The position numbers and the translations under genes were made by a program. A stretch of DNA of 64,000 bases, taken from positions 1-64,000 of the forward strand of contig NZ_QBUD01000006.1 in NCBI RefSeq assembly GCF_003058085.1, written 5' to 3'. The notes beneath the pieces were generated by a model. The model worked only from the letters and a program-made list of their open reading frames with translations. It searched no databases and was not told where the DNA came from. Within the stretch, counting starts at the first letter, position 1, and every line of letters starts with the position of its first letter. This DNA comes from Yoonia sediminilitoris (GTDB taxonomy: Bacteria; Pseudomonadota; Alphaproteobacteria; Rhodobacterales; Rhodobacteraceae). Positions 41,826-51,735 of this stretch are shown in pieces.

Positions 41826-42467
41826 ATGAAAAAGATTTTGACAACAGCGGGCTTGATTTTGGCCGCGACACCCGCTCTTGCACACCACCCGCTGGGCGGC
41901 CTGCCGATGGAGACCTTTACCCATGGGCTTGCGTCCGGTGTGGGCCACCCTGTGCTCGGGTTTGACCACCTGTTCTTTGTGGTCGCCATGGGTATCGCCG
42001 CACTCTTCACCGCCAACCGTCTGGCAACGCCTGCCGCCTATATTGGCGCGATGCTGGCGGGTTGCGCCCTGATGTATGCGGGCATCGCCATGCCCATCGC
42101 TGAAACCATGATTGTGCTGTCACTGATCGTGGTAGGGGGCATTGTGCTGTCCGGCAAGGCGCTGTCAACGCCGGTTGCGATGCTGGTCTTTGCAGGCTTT
42201 GGTCTGTTTCACGGGTCGGCCTTTGGGGCTTCCATCGCAGGCCAGGAAGGCGGCATCGGCGGCGCGGTTCTGCTTGGCTACCTGATCGGGCTGGGTGCGA
42301 TCCAGTATCTGATCGCCGTCGGCGCTGGCTGGGCGATCCGGAAACTGGGCGCATCCGATGCACGGGCGATGAACGCACGCCTAGGCGGAGCGATGGTTGC
42401 AGGCGTCGGCCTGTTCCTTGCCCTCGAAATCGTCGAAGGCCCGCTGGTCGCGTTGATCGCAGCCTAA
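41826..42467 (+). CDS. hupE: HupE/UreJ-family cobalt/nickel transporter
   Basis: A 213-residue membrane protein with signal-like N-terminus (MKKILTTAGLILAATPALAH), the family motif HPLGG and GVGHPVLGFDHLFFVVAMGI with metal-binding His residues, and six predicted segments. The His cluster directly after the signal suits import of cobalt or nickel. A riboswitch upstream and cobW-cobN downstream point to cobalt for cobalamin. The ATG at 41826 has AAAGGGGAC before it; the long upstream frame is the riboswitch. Confidence 0.9.
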   Translation: MKKILTTAGLILAATPALAHHPLGGLPMETFTHGLASGVGHPVLGFDHLFFVVAMGIAALFTANRLATPAAYIGAMLAGCALMYAGIAMPIAETMIVLSLIVVGGIVLSGKALSTPVAMLVFAGFGLFHGSAFGASIAGQEGGIGGAVLLGYLIGLGAIQYLIAVGAGWAIRKLGASDARAMNARLGGAMVAGVGLFLALEIVEGPLVALIAA

Positions 42468-42546
42468 GACGCTCGCAAATCGACCTTGTGGCGGTCCCCT
42501 GCGGGGGCCGTCATTTGGCTTTGTCTACCCTGTCAGGAAACACCAA

Positions 42547-43608
42547 ATGCCCGCCAAAATCCCCGCCACTGTGGTCACAGGCTTTCTTGGGGCCGGAAAA
42601 ACCACACTGATCCGCCACATGCTGCAAAACGCGAATGGCAAGAAAATCGCTCTGATTATCAATGAATTTGGCGATCTCGGGGTGGACGGCGACATCCTCA
42701 AGGGCTGTGGCGATGACGTCTGCACGCCCGACGATGTTGTGGAACTGTCCAACGGCTGTATCTGCTGCACGGTGGCTGATGATTTCATCCCGACGATGGA
42801 AAAACTGCTCAACCGCACGGACAAGCCCGACCATATCGTGATCGAAACCTCCGGTCTCGCCCTGCCGCAACCGCTGGTGCGCGCTTTCAACTGGCCGGGC
42901 ATCTCCACCCGCGTCACCGTTGATGGGGTCGTGACCGTTGTGGATGGCCGCGCCGTCCACGACGGCCAGTTTGCCCATAACGTCGCGGCAGTAGATGCCC
43001 AGCGCGCGCAGGACGACAACCTTGACCATGACACGCCGCTTTCCGAATTATTCGAAGATCAGATTGCCTGCGCCGATATGATCGTCGTCAACAAGACAGA
43101 CCTGCTGGACCCACCCGAGGCCGACGCGTTGACGTCCCGTTTGCAATCCCAAAGCCGCGCGGGCGTGCAGGTGGTCAAGGCCTCCATGGGTGCCCTGCCC
43201 GTTGATGTGTTGCTGGGGCAGGGAATCGGCGCAGAGGACGATCTGGCCGCCCGCCACGAAATCCATCACCACCATCATCACGATGATGACGAAGATGACC
43301 ACGATCACGCCCATGAACACGGCCATGACGAGTTCGAGAGTTTCATTGTCAGCCGCGGCGAAATTACCGATGCAACCGCATTTGCAGGTCAAGTGGCTGA
43401 GGTGATCCGCAGCCACAATATCCTGCGCCTCAAGGGATTTGTGGCGGTCACAGGCAAGCCAATGCGCCAAACATTGCAGGCGGTCGGGCCACGGGTCGAT
43501 ACCTATTTCGATCAGCCCTTTGGCGACGCACCGCGCGAAACCCGGCTGGTTGTCATTGGCGAAGCCGGCCTTGATCAGACAGCCATCACCGCCGCCCTCC
43601 AAGCCTGA
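42547..43608 (+). CDS. cobW: CobW-family GTPase, metal chaperone for cobalamin synthesis
   Basis: A 353-residue G3E GTPase. It has Walker A TGFLGAGKTTLIRHML (Lys18), the metal-binding GCICCTV motif at about residue 75, and NKTD for guanine recognition. A His-rich stretch between about residues 239 and 258 is flanked by acidic residues, as in cobalt-delivering members. CobW is thought to bring cobalt to the CobNST chelatase, and cobN follows one gene later. Confidence 0.95.
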   Translation: MPAKIPATVVTGFLGAGKTTLIRHMLQNANGKKIALIINEFGDLGVDGDILKGCGDDVCTPDDVVELSNGCICCTVADDFIPTMEKLLNRTDKPDHIVIETSGLALPQPLVRAFNWPGISTRVTVDGVVTVVDGRAVHDGQFAHNVAAVDAQRAQDDNLDHDTPLSELFEDQIACADMIVVNKTDLLDPPEADALTSRLQSQSRAGVQVVKASMGALPVDVLLGQGIGAEDDLAARHEIHHHHHHDDDEDDHDHAHEHGHDEFESFIVSRGEITDATAFAGQVAEVIRSHNILRLKGFVAVTGKPMRQTLQAVGPRVDTYFDQPFGDAPRETRLVVIGEAGLDQTAITAALQA

Positions 43609-43616
43609 AACCCGCC

Positions 43617-44066
43617 ATGATTATCGTCGAACGCAGCGACCCGCATCACCCGCAAGCCAAGGCTTTGCTCAAGCAAAGCCACGCCCTGATGCAGGCGCTG
43701 TTTCCGCCAGAGGATAATTTCTATCTGGAAATTGACGATCTGGTTGCCCCTGATATCCACTTCTATACCGGCCGGATCGGCGATGACATCCTCGGCACCG
43801 GGGCATTGCGCATCACTCCCCACTACGGCGAAGTCAAATCAATGTTCGTCTCCGAGGCCGCGCGCGGCAAGGGCATCGCCGACGCCATCCTGCGCCAGAT
43901 CATCGATCAGGCCCGCGCAGAAGGGCTGCCGGTCGTCAAACTGGAAACGGGCGATGTCTTGCATGCGGCCCACAGGCTGTATGCGCGCCATGGTTTTGTG
44001 GAATGCGGCACCTTTGGGCAGTATCTGGATGTGAAGTCATCGCTCTTCATGGAATTGAAACTGTGA
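43617..44066 (+). CDS. GNAT-family N-acetyltransferase
   Basis: A 149-residue acetyltransferase of the PA4866/YafP-like group. The acetyl-CoA loop region is VSEAARGKGIADAILRQIID, and the C-terminal part HAAHRLYARHGFVECGTFGQ has the usual motif B pattern. Substrate unknown. It lies 8 bp after cobW and 91 bp before cobN on the same strand, so it is probably co-expressed with the cobalamin genes although a role there is unknown. Confidence 0.88.
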   Translation: MIIVERSDPHHPQAKALLKQSHALMQALFPPEDNFYLEIDDLVAPDIHFYTGRIGDDILGTGALRITPHYGEVKSMFVSEAARGKGIADAILRQIIDQARAEGLPVVKLETGDVLHAAHRLYARHGFVECGTFGQYLDVKSSLFMELKL

Positions 44067-44157
44067 AAGCCCTCACTGTCAGCGTGGGCGACTTTGATAG
44101 GCACCAATCTTCTTTCTTTGCCTGCGTGCTTAGCTTGATCTTGCAAGGACACATCTG

Positions 44158-47100
44158 ATGCATCTGCTTGCGGCCACCCCCGGCGCTATCTCTGACGGGA
44201 CAGAGCCGGTTGATCTGGGACAGACCCCTGCAGATGTTGTGATCATCTCGGCTGCGGATACCGAACTTGCCGCCCTGTCAGAAGCACGCGCGCAAATGGA
44301 CGCGCCCCCCGGCCTGCGTCTGGCCAACATGATGCATCTGACGCACCCGATGTCGGTTGATCTGCATCTGGACGATTGCGCCACAAAATCGCGACTGGTG
44401 ATTGCACGCATCCTTGGCGGCGCGGGCTACTGGAAATACGGGCTGACGCAATATGCCGCGCGCCTGTTCGAAGCAGGTATCCCTTTTGCCGCCCTGCCCG
44501 GTGACGACAAGCCTGATCAGGAATTGCGCGACCTCTCGACCGTTGCGGCAGAAGACTACGACAATCTCTGGTCCTATTTCGTCGAAGGCGGGCCGGAAAA
44601 CAGCACCAACCTGCTGCGCTATGCCAAGGCGATGCTTGACGGCAGCGATAAACCGCTTGGGCCTGCGCCACTGCTGCGGGCCGGTGTCTATTGGCCCGGT
44701 GCCGGACTGGCAGGGCTGGACACGGCCCGGGCAGCATGGACCAATGGCGCACCCATCGTGCCCATCATCTTTTACAGGGCCTTGGTGCAAGGGGGCGGGT
44801 TGAACCCGATTAACCGGCTCACGCGCAGCCTCAGCCGGGCGGGGCTGAATCCGCTACCCATATTCGTGGCCAGCCTCAAGGATCCGGTCAGCACGGCTAC
44901 GCTGAACAGTCTTTTTACCGCAGTGCCACCCGATGTGATCTTGAATTGCACCGCTTTTGCCGTCGGCTCTGCGCATGATGGTGACAACAGTCCGCTCAAT
45001 CCCCTGCTCGCCAACAATGCGCCTATCTTTCAGGTGATCCTGTCCGGCAGCACCGAAAGCACGTGGGCCGACGGCCTGCACGGGCTGACCGGGCGCGATA
45101 TCGCCATGAACGTGGCCCTGCCCGAAGTGGACGGGCGCATCCTGTCGCGTGCGGTCAGCTTCAAGGGCGAAGCGTTCTTTGACGAGGCGACAGAATGCCC
45201 GATTGCGACATATCAGGCGCAAGGGGACAGAATCGACTTTGTCAGCCAACTGGCGAAAGGCTGGGCGCAACTACGCCAGACGCGCCCAGCCGATAAGAAG
45301 GTCGCACTGATTCTCGCCAATTATCCCAACAAAGACGGGCGTCTTGCCAACGGAGTCGGGCTTGATACGCCCGCGGCCACGGTGCATGTGCTCAACCTGC
45401 TGCAATCACAGGGTTATGCGGTGACGCCGCCCGATGATAGCCGCGCCCTGATGGACCAATTGATGACAGGACCGACCAATTGGCTGACCGATCGCGCGGA
45501 CAAGGAAGGCGGGGAATTTCTGACCCTCGACCTCTACCAGTCGTATTTCGCGGCACTACCATGGACGATCAAAGAACAGATCACGTCGCGCTGGGGCGCA
45601 CCGGCGGATGATCCGTTCGTCCGGCCCGCGACAGATACGCAAAGCGCGGGGTTTGCGCTGTCGATCCACCGTTTTGGCAATGCGGTTGTCGGGCTGCAAC
45701 CAGCACGCGGCTATAACATCGACCCGACCGATACCTACCATTCGCCTGACCTTGTGCCGCCGCACAACTATCTGGCCTTCTATTTCTGGCTGCGCCACCA
45801 TTGGGGGGCCAATGCAGTTGTGCACATGGGCAAACACGGGAACCTCGAATGGCTGCCGGGAAAGGCGGTGGCCCTGTCGCAAGATTGCTGGCCAGAGGCC
45901 GTCTTTGGCCCCACACCACACATCTACCCTTTCATCGTCAATGATCCGGGCGAAGGCACGCAGGCCAAGCGGCGCACCGCTGCGGTCATCATCGACCACC
46001 TGACGCCACCACTGACACGGGCTGAAAGCTACGGTCCCCTGCGCGATCTTGAGGCGCTGGTTGATGAATATTACGAGGCCGCCGGGGTAGATCCGCGCAG
46101 GATCGACCATTTACGGCGCGAAATCCTGTCTTTGTCCGACGTAACAGGGTTGGCAAAGGATGCGGGCTTTACGGGGGACGGCGAAAGCGACCTTGGCAAG
46201 CTCGATGCGTATTTGTGCGAGTTGAAAGAGGCGCAAATCCGCGACGGGCTGCATATCTTTGGACAGTCGCCAGAAGGGCGGCAAGAGATCGATCTGGCCA
46301 TCGCACTTGCGCGTGTCCCACGCGGCGACGGCAAAGCGGGCAATGCGTCGTTGCTTAGGGCATTGGCCCATGATCTTGGACTTGGCTTTGATCCCCTTGA
46401 TTGCGACCTTGCAGGCATTGCTGCTGAAAAACCGCCTTTGCTGGACGATGGCACGACCTGGCGCACAAATGGCGACACAGTGGAAAAACTCGAAAATCTT
46501 TGCCAGCAACTCCTGCGGGATGGGGGGTGGGGCCATGTGGGGTTTGCCCCACGAGCGACACAACCCGTCCTTGACGCCATCAACAGCGACATTCTGCAAA
46601 GGATCAAAGCCTGCGGGCAGCTTGAGGGGGCGGGGCTCCTCAGCGCCCTCAAAGGACACTTCGTCGCCCCCGGCCCGTCCGGCGCACCGACCCGCGGGCG
46701 GCTCGATGTGCTGCCAACGGGACGAAACTTCTTTAGCGTGGACAGCCGGGCCGTCCCCACTCCAACAGCTTGGGCTCTTGGATGGAAGTCAGCAAATCTT
46801 TTGATTGAAAAACATCTTCAGGACCATGGCGATTGGCCACGCACAATGCTTGTCACGGCGTGGGGCACAGCAAATATGCGCACCGGCGGCGATGACATTG
46901 CCCAGGCACTGGCCCTGATGGGGGTCAAGCCAAAGTGGGATGCCGCCAACAGGCGGGTCACCGGCTTTGAAGTGCTGCCACAATCGGTTCTCGGTCGCCC
47001 TCGGGTGGATGTGACCTTGCGCATCTCGGGCTTTTTCCGGGATGCATTTCCGCAACTCATCGATCTGGTGGACAGTGCTGCGCGCGCTGTGCAATCGCTG

Positions 47101-47847
47101 GATGAACCCGCCGATCTGAACCCTGCGGCAGCCCGCACCCGGCAAGGTGAAAATGCAACGCGCGTCTTTGGGTCCAAACCCGGTGCCTACGGTGCTGGCC
47201 TGCAAGCACTGATTGATGAACGTATCTGGACCGACAAATCCGACTTTGCCGACGCCTATCTTGAATGGGGCAGCTATGCCTATGGGGCCGGTGCCGCCGG
47301 ACGTCAGGACAGGACTGCGTTTGAAACACGGCTGTCACAGGCCGAGGCCCTCGTCCAGAATCAGGACAATCGCGAGCATGATATTCTTGACAGCGACGAC
47401 TATTATCAGTTCGAGGGCGGTGCGGCGGCTGCCGTAAGCACATTGCAGGGCCGCGACCGGCCGATCTATCACAATGACCATTCCCGTCCGGAACGCCCTG
47501 TCATTCGCACCTTGGAAGACGAGATCGGTCGCGTTGTGCGCAGCCGCGTCGTGAACCCCAAGTGGATCGATGGAGTCAAGCGTCATGGCTACAAGGGCGC
47601 GTTTGAGATCGTGGCCACTGTCGATTACCTCTTTGCCTTTGCTGCCACGACAGGGACCGTCAGGAATCATCATTTCGATCTGGTCGAAGAGGCCTTTATC
47701 CAAGACGACACAACCCGCGACTTCATCGCTGATGCAAACGCCCCAGCCCTGAAAGAGATCGCCCAGCGCCTGCAAGAAGCCATTGACCGCAATCTGTGGC
47801 AGCCCAAATCAAACTCGGCCCGTGCCCGCATCGCGGGGCTGCTGTAG
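44158..47847 (+). CDS. cobN: Cobaltochelatase subunit CobN
   Basis: Large subunit (1229 residues) of the ATP-dependent CobNST chelatase that inserts cobalt into hydrogenobyrinic acid diamide. The family pattern is present throughout: ILGGAGYWKYGLTQYA near residue 90, WLPGKAVALSQDCWPEAVFG with HMGKHGNLEW about residue 555, VTAWGTANMRTGGDDIAQAL and LRISGFFRDAFPQLIDL in the last third, and PKWIDGVKRHGYKGAFEI at the end. Length is normal. CobS and CobT are not in the window. Confidence 0.96.
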   Translation: MHLLAATPGAISDGTEPVDLGQTPADVVIISAADTELAALSEARAQMDAPPGLRLANMMHLTHPMSVDLHLDDCATKSRLVIARILGGAGYWKYGLTQYAARLFEAGIPFAALPGDDKPDQELRDLSTVAAEDYDNLWSYFVEGGPENSTNLLRYAKAMLDGSDKPLGPAPLLRAGVYWPGAGLAGLDTARAAWTNGAPIVPIIFYRALVQGGGLNPINRLTRSLSRAGLNPLPIFVASLKDPVSTATLNSLFTAVPPDVILNCTAFAVGSAHDGDNSPLNPLLANNAPIFQVILSGSTESTWADGLHGLTGRDIAMNVALPEVDGRILSRAVSFKGEAFFDEATECPIATYQAQGDRIDFVSQLAKGWAQLRQTRPADKKVALILANYPNKDGRLANGVGLDTPAATVHVLNLLQSQGYAVTPPDDSRALMDQLMTGPTNWLTDRADKEGGEFLTLDLYQSYFAALPWTIKEQITSRWGAPADDPFVRPATDTQSAGFALSIHRFGNAVVGLQPARGYNIDPTDTYHSPDLVPPHNYLAFYFWLRHHWGANAVVHMGKHGNLEWLPGKAVALSQDCWPEAVFGPTPHIYPFIVNDPGEGTQAKRRTAAVIIDHLTPPLTRAESYGPLRDLEALVDEYYEAAGVDPRRIDHLRREILSLSDVTGLAKDAGFTGDGESDLGKLDAYLCELKEAQIRDGLHIFGQSPEGRQEIDLAIALARVPRGDGKAGNASLLRALAHDLGLGFDPLDCDLAGIAAEKPPLLDDGTTWRTNGDTVEKLENLCQQLLRDGGWGHVGFAPRATQPVLDAINSDILQRIKACGQLEGAGLLSALKGHFVAPGPSGAPTRGRLDVLPTGRNFFSVDSRAVPTPTAWALGWKSANLLIEKHLQDHGDWPRTMLVTAWGTANMRTGGDDIAQALALMGVKPKWDAANRRVTGFEVLPQSVLGRPRVDVTLRISGFFRDAFPQLIDLVDSAARAVQSLDEPADLNPAAARTRQGENATRVFGSKPGAYGAGLQALIDERIWTDKSDFADAYLEWGSYAYGAGAAGRQDRTAFETRLSQAEALVQNQDNREHDILDSDDYYQFEGGAAAAVSTLQGRDRPIYHNDHSRPERPVIRTLEDEIGRVVRSRVVNPKWIDGVKRHGYKGAFEIVATVDYLFAFAATTGTVRNHHFDLVEEAFIQDDTTRDFIADANAPALKEIAQRLQEAIDRNLWQPKSNSARARIAGLL

Positions 47848-47850
47848 AAG

Positions 47851-47868
47851 GATGGGTCATGACCCATC
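47851..47868. repeat. Palindromic extragenic hairpin, copy 2
   Basis: Perfect 18-bp palindrome GATGGGTCATGACCCATC followed by TTACGCCCCTTCAAA, matching the copy at 779-798 with its TTACGCTGCTTCAAAA tail. It lies directly after the cobN stop and may act as a terminator or processing site between cobN and cobO. Confidence 0.7.
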
Positions 47869-47988
47869 TTACGCCCCTTCAAAGGTCGGCCCGGAACTGA
47901 CAAAAATGGCGATCTGGCCACCTTTGGCTGTTGTACCATAGGCCAATTGATCGCCCCCCGTTACGCTTACACCGCAAAGGAGCCCCCG

Positions 47989-48597
47989 ATGACCGAAGAT
48001 ACCGACCGCCACGCAATGAAAATGGCCAAGAAAAAGGCCGCCCGCGACAAGATCATGGCGACAAAGACCGACCAGAAGGGACTGATCATCGTACATACGG
48101 GCAAAGGTAAAGGCAAATCATCTGCCGCCTTTGGCATGATCTTTCGTTGCATTGCCCATGACATGAAATGTGCCGTGGTCCAGTTCATCAAGGGCGGCAT
48201 GTCCACAGGCGAGCGGGATCTGATCCTGTCGAAGTTCACCGACATCTGCGCATTCCACACCATGGGCGAAGGCTTTACCTGGGAAACACAGGACAAATCC
48301 CGCGATACCGAAATGGCGCAAGCCGCCTGGGCCAAGGCCAAGGAACTGATTTTGGACGAAAGCAACCACATGGTGCTGCTGGACGAAATCAACATTGCCT
48401 TGCGATATGGCTATGTTGATATTGCCGATGTCGTCACATTCCTGCGTGACCACAAGCCTCACATGACCCATGTGGTCCTGACCGGGCGAAATGCGCACGA
48501 GGACCTGATTGAACTGGCCGATTTGGTCACGGAAATGGAACTGGTCAAGCATCCCTTCCGATCGGGAATCAAGGCGCAGATTGGGGTTGAATATTAA
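47989..48597 (+). CDS. cobO: Cob(I)yrinic acid a,c-diamide adenosyltransferase
   Basis: Transfers the adenosyl group from ATP to the corrin cobalt. The P-loop IVHTGKGKGKSSAAFG and the later MVLLDEINIALRYGY and VVLTGRNAHEDLIELADLVT are diagnostic for the CobO/BtuR type. Length 202 residues. The ATG at 47989 follows AAAGGAG; an in-frame upstream start is unlikely. It completes the riboswitch-led cobalamin operon. Confidence 0.95.
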   Translation: MTEDTDRHAMKMAKKKAARDKIMATKTDQKGLIIVHTGKGKGKSSAAFGMIFRCIAHDMKCAVVQFIKGGMSTGERDLILSKFTDICAFHTMGEGFTWETQDKSRDTEMAQAAWAKAKELILDESNHMVLLDEINIALRYGYVDIADVVTFLRDHKPHMTHVVLTGRNAHEDLIELADLVTEMELVKHPFRSGIKAQIGVEY

Positions 48598-48690
48598 AAC
48601 GTCACGCGAAAGGCCCGTCGTGCGGCAGGCGTGATGTGCTCTGAATCTGTAGGGTCAGAGCCCAAGGGCAGCCGAACCCTGGCCCCTGAT

Positions 48691-49194
48691 TCAAATCAGG
48701 TCGCGGGGTACAATGAATGCCGCACAGGTCCCGGTTCCCCAATGCAATTGGGCCCAGTCATTGATGTCAAAGTCAATGACGGTCACAGCGCCGGTCGGAT
48801 AGGCCGGGAATCGGTCATGATCCGGTGGTGTTGCGACCAACAGGTTTGCCGCAATGCCAATCCCCGGGTTATGTCCAATCAACCCAACAGTCTGCACCGT
48901 TTGCTTTCTGAGCAGATCAAGCAGCGTACCGGGTGCCGCATGATAGAGGTTTGGATCCAAAAGCAATTCCGGCGCATGTGACAGTTGCGCAAGGGCCAGC
49001 TTTGCAGTTTCCAGCGTCCGGGCGGAATCTGAACATAATACCAGATCAGGGCACAAACCCTGACCTGCCATCCAGTCACCGATAGCCGTTGCAGATTTCA
49101 CCCCGCGATCGTTCAAGACCCGCGCGTGGTCGTCCGCATCAATGTCGTCCCAGCTTGATTTTGCATGCCGGATAAGTATCAGACGCTTTGTCAT
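48691..49194 (-). CDS. sixA: SixA-type phosphohistidine phosphatase
   Basis: A 167-residue member of the histidine phosphatase superfamily. The catalytic motif LILIRHAKSSW lies at residues 5-15, followed by LVLCSDSARTLETA and the second His in VGLIGHNPGIGIAANLL. Related proteins dephosphorylate phosphohistidine signalling proteins. It starts within the four-base overlap (ATGA) of the upstream ferredoxin-like gene. Not related to the convergent cobalamin genes. Confidence 0.88.
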   Translation of the reverse strand: MTKRLILIRHAKSSWDDIDADDHARVLNDRGVKSATAIGDWMAGQGLCPDLVLCSDSARTLETAKLALAQLSHAPELLLDPNLYHAAPGTLLDLLRKQTVQTVGLIGHNPGIGIAANLLVATPPDHDRFPAYPTGAVTVIDFDINDWAQLHWGTGTCAAFIVPRDLI

Positions 49195-49832
49195 AGAAAG
49201 GCTTTCATGTGGAAGGCGGCTTGTTCCGGCAGGCGTCGCCCTTTGCCGACCGGGCAGGCATGCCGGGCAAGGCAGCCCGCTGTCATGCAGCTGTTTTCTG
49301 GCACCCGCAGGTGCGACTTGCAGGCCGCGACGTCATACCCATCAGCAAATGCGTCAACCGGGCAGGCAGACAGGCACGGCATGTCGGAACAGCTGTCGCA
49401 GGGTTTGGTGCCGCGGGCTGCCGGCATCTCTGCCTGCACCAGTAGGGCCCCGCGAAAAGACACAAACAAGCCCACTTGCGCATGAACCAGAAACCCGATG
49501 GGCGAGGCCCAGAACTGCCCGGTCCGCAAGGCCCATGTGTGGAATGGCTGATAGGGCGGCCCGCCAAACGGGTAAAGCGCGTGCCCCTGATATTCGCTGG
49601 CAATCCGGTCCAGATGCCTTCTTGACCAACGATCCAGCGCATCCGGCCCGCCACCTGCGTATTCAGAGCTTTGGCAGAAAGAGACCCAGAAATTGGGCTC
49701 GTCCGGCCCGATCAGCAGCAAGCTGCCTGTTTCCGCGGGCAGACCATCGGTGGGCGTTACAGCAAAGCTACCCAGATTTCGCAGGCCGATGTCACCAAGA
49801 CTGTCGTCCAATTCAGTAGTGGTTTTCTTCAT
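49191..49832 (-). CDS. Ferredoxin-like 4Fe-4S protein
   Basis: A 213-residue protein with a C-terminal iron-sulfur Cys set: KPCDSCSDMPCLSACPVDAF and later NSCMTAGCLARHACPVGKG. The pattern resembles the ferredoxin part of epoxyqueuosine reductase-like proteins, but the corrinoid-binding half is missing and the N-terminal half (PNFWVSFCQSSEY) has no recognised fold. The role is probably electron transfer. Overlaps the sixA gene and the upstream small secreted-protein gene, each by four bases. Confidence 0.8.
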   Translation of the reverse strand: MKKTTTELDDSLGDIGLRNLGSFAVTPTDGLPAETGSLLLIGPDEPNFWVSFCQSSEYAGGGPDALDRWSRRHLDRIASEYQGHALYPFGGPPYQPFHTWALRTGQFWASPIGFLVHAQVGLFVSFRGALLVQAEMPAARGTKPCDSCSDMPCLSACPVDAFADGYDVAACKSHLRVPENSCMTAGCLARHACPVGKGRRLPEQAAFHMKAFL

Positions 49833-50146
49833 AAATGCGTCCAGCGTGGCGGTATACGTGGGGTCGGGCCATCACTGCCAACGATAACTGCGTTGCTACT
49901 GCACTGGTAGATGCCGCTGCCACCACCAAACATGCCTGTGTCCGAAGGAAAGGGGCTGTCAATGGTCTGCCCCATCACGCCAGCCGACCCGACAAGATCA
50001 TATGTCGCTGTCTCAACCGCCCACGCCCCTGCCCCGCCCGCAAAACTGTCCGTATCAACCTGCCATGTGCCAAGCAGGCAATCATCAATGGCGAAACCGG
50101 CGGTGGCAGACAGGCACAGGGCGGCAGCCGTTGGCAAGATACGCAT
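49829..50146 (-). CDS. Small secreted protein with Cys pair, possibly internally shortened
   Basis: A 105-residue protein with signal peptide MRILPTAAALCLSATAGFAI and two further Cys (DDCLLGTWQVDTDSF and GIYQCSSNAVIV) probably forming a disulfide. The GTWQVD start and the YxC-strand-PxxWTHL end resemble small lipocalin-like secreted proteins in which the middle would be longer, so internal loss is possible. Function unknown. The ATG of the ferredoxin-like gene overlaps its stop by four bases. Confidence 0.65.
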   Translation of the reverse strand: MRILPTAAALCLSATAGFAIDDCLLGTWQVDTDSFAGGAGAWAVETATYDLVGSAGVMGQTIDSPFPSDTGMFGGGSGIYQCSSNAVIVGSDGPTPRIPPRWTHL

Positions 50147-50215
50147 GATGCGCTTTTCCTTTGCGAGACGTCAGCAAACGATAACATGCGCAGCAAATTA
50201 TGAAATGTCATAAAA

Positions 50216-51091
50216 TCAGCGCGGTTCGCGGATGATCGATCCCGCACCATGTTCGGTGAAAAGTTCAAGCAGGCTGGCGTTTGGCAGACGCCCATCCAGA
50301 ATCACGACGGCCCGCACGCCCTTTTCCAGTGCCTCAAGCGCTGTTTCGGTCTTGGGGATCATCCCGCCCGCGATTGATCCATCCGCGATCATGGCGCGCA
50401 CCTGATCTGGCGACAGTTGTGTCACCACTTCGCCGCTGGCGTCTTTGACGCCCGGCACATCCGTCAGCAGCAAAAGCCGGTCAGCCCGCAGCGCGCCCGC
50501 GATGGCCCCGGCGGCCGTATCCCCATTGACGTTGAATGTCTCAAGCATGTCCATGCCCGTCGCCACGGGCGCCACAACGGGAATGATGCCCGCACTGAAC
50601 AAATCGCGCAGCACCTGCACATTCATCTCGACCGGCTTGCCTACAAACCCCAGTTCCGGGCCGTCCGCTTCGGCCACCATCAGGTCATCGTCTTTGCCAG
50701 ACAACCCAACGGCGCGACCGCCTTCATCCATGATCGCCTGCACGATGCGTTTGTTGACCAGCCCGGTAAGGACCATTTCCACCACTTCGACGGTATTTTT
50801 GTCAGTGACCCGCTTGCCCCGGATGAATTCGGATTTGATCCCCAGCTTGTCCAGCATTTCGTTGATCATGGGCCCGCCACCATGCACGACCACCGGGTTC
50901 ATGCCGACCTGCTTCATCAACACGATGTCGCGGGCAAATTCCGCCATCGCAGTGGCGTCCCCCATGGCATTCCCGCCGAACTTCACTACCACGATTGCCC
51001 CAGAATAGCGCTGCAAATAAGGAAGCGCCTCGGAAAGCGTTCTTGCGGTTGCGATCCAGTCACGGTTCATATCTTGGGTCCTTGTCTTCAT
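50216..51091 (-). CDS. argB: Acetylglutamate kinase
   Basis: Second step of arginine synthesis, phosphorylating N-acetylglutamate. Signatures are complete: [51 protein letters not shown] and the C-terminal [20 protein letters not shown] with [11 protein letters not shown]. Length 291 residues. The ATG at 51091 overlaps the stop of engB by four bases; a Met seven codons later (51070) is also a family-like start. Confidence 0.95.
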   Translation of the reverse strand: MKTRTQDMNRDWIATARTLSEALPYLQRYSGAIVVVKFGGNAMGDATAMAEFARDIVLMKQVGMNPVVVHGGGPMINEMLDKLGIKSEFIRGKRVTDKNTVEVVEMVLTGLVNKRIVQAIMDEGGRAVGLSGKDDDLMVAEADGPELGFVGKPVEMNVQVLRDLFSAGIIPVVAPVATGMDMLETFNVNGDTAAGAIAGALRADRLLLLTDVPGVKDASGEVVTQLSPDQVRAMIADGSIAGGMIPKTETALEALEKGVRAVVILDGRLPNASLLELFTEHGAGSIIREPR

Positions 51092-51735
51092 GCGATACCT
51101 GCGATGATGGCGCGCAGTGTCTTGATCCCGTCGCCCTTCTCCGAAGAGGTCAGGATCAGTTCAGGGTATGCGGCGGGGTGTTTGGCCAGTGCGGCGCGAG
51201 TCTTGGCCAGACTGTCCTCAAGCGCCTTGCCCTTGAGCTTGTCCACCTTCGTCATGACCACCTGAAATGTCACCGCAGAGCTGTCGAGCAGCGACATGAT
51301 TTCTTCGTCCACGGCCTTTGCACCGTGACGCGCATCAATCAGCACGAAAACACGGCGCAGGGTCTGGCGCCCGGACAGATATTGTTTCAGCAAACGCTGC
51401 CACTTTTCGACGACAGGCAGCGGCGCATTGGCAAAGCCATAGCCGGGCAGATCGACCACATAGATGTCACCCGCCGTGAAAAAGTTGATCTCCTGCGTGC
51501 GGCCCGGCGTGTTGGAGGCGCGCGCCAGCCCCTTGCGGCCAGTCAGCGCGTTGATCAGCGAGGATTTACCGACGTTGGAGCGGCCTGCAAAGCAAATCTC
51601 GACCCGGTCCGCGGGGGGCAGACCATCCATCGCCACGACACCTTTGACGAATTCAGTTTCGCCTGCGAACAGCAGACGTCCCTTTTCCATCATGGCATCG
51701 TCAGGCTGCTTTGCCTCCGGGAAACGCATTTCCAT
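51088..51735 (-). CDS. engB: Ribosome biogenesis GTPase EngB (YihA/YsxC)
   Basis: A 215-residue GTPase needed for late 50S assembly. G-boxes: [18 protein letters not shown] (G1), TPGRTQEI (G2), [10 protein letters not shown] (G3), VMTKVDKLK (G4) and TSSEKGDG (G5). The ATG shares one base with the TAA of the MOSC gene (TAATG), and its stop overlaps argB. Confidence 0.95.
   Translation of the reverse strand: MEMRFPEAKQPDDAMMEKGRLLFAGETEFVKGVVAMDGLPPADRVEICFAGRSNVGKSSLINALTGRKGLARASNTPGRTQEINFFTAGDIYVVDLPGYGFANAPLPVVEKWQRLLKQYLSGRQTLRRVFVLIDARHGAKAVDEEIMSLLDSSAVTFQVVMTKVDKLKGKALEDSLAKTRAALAKHPAAYPELILTSSEKGDGIKTLRAIIAGIA

Noticed and set aside
48630..48710. tRNA-like sequence (GGTCAGAGCCC ... 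GATTCAAATC) after cobO
   Set aside because: It has a TTCAAATC-like loop but no consistent acceptor and anticodon stems, and part of it is the coding end of the sixA-type gene. The CCTGAT/ATCAGG arms are a simple hairpin.
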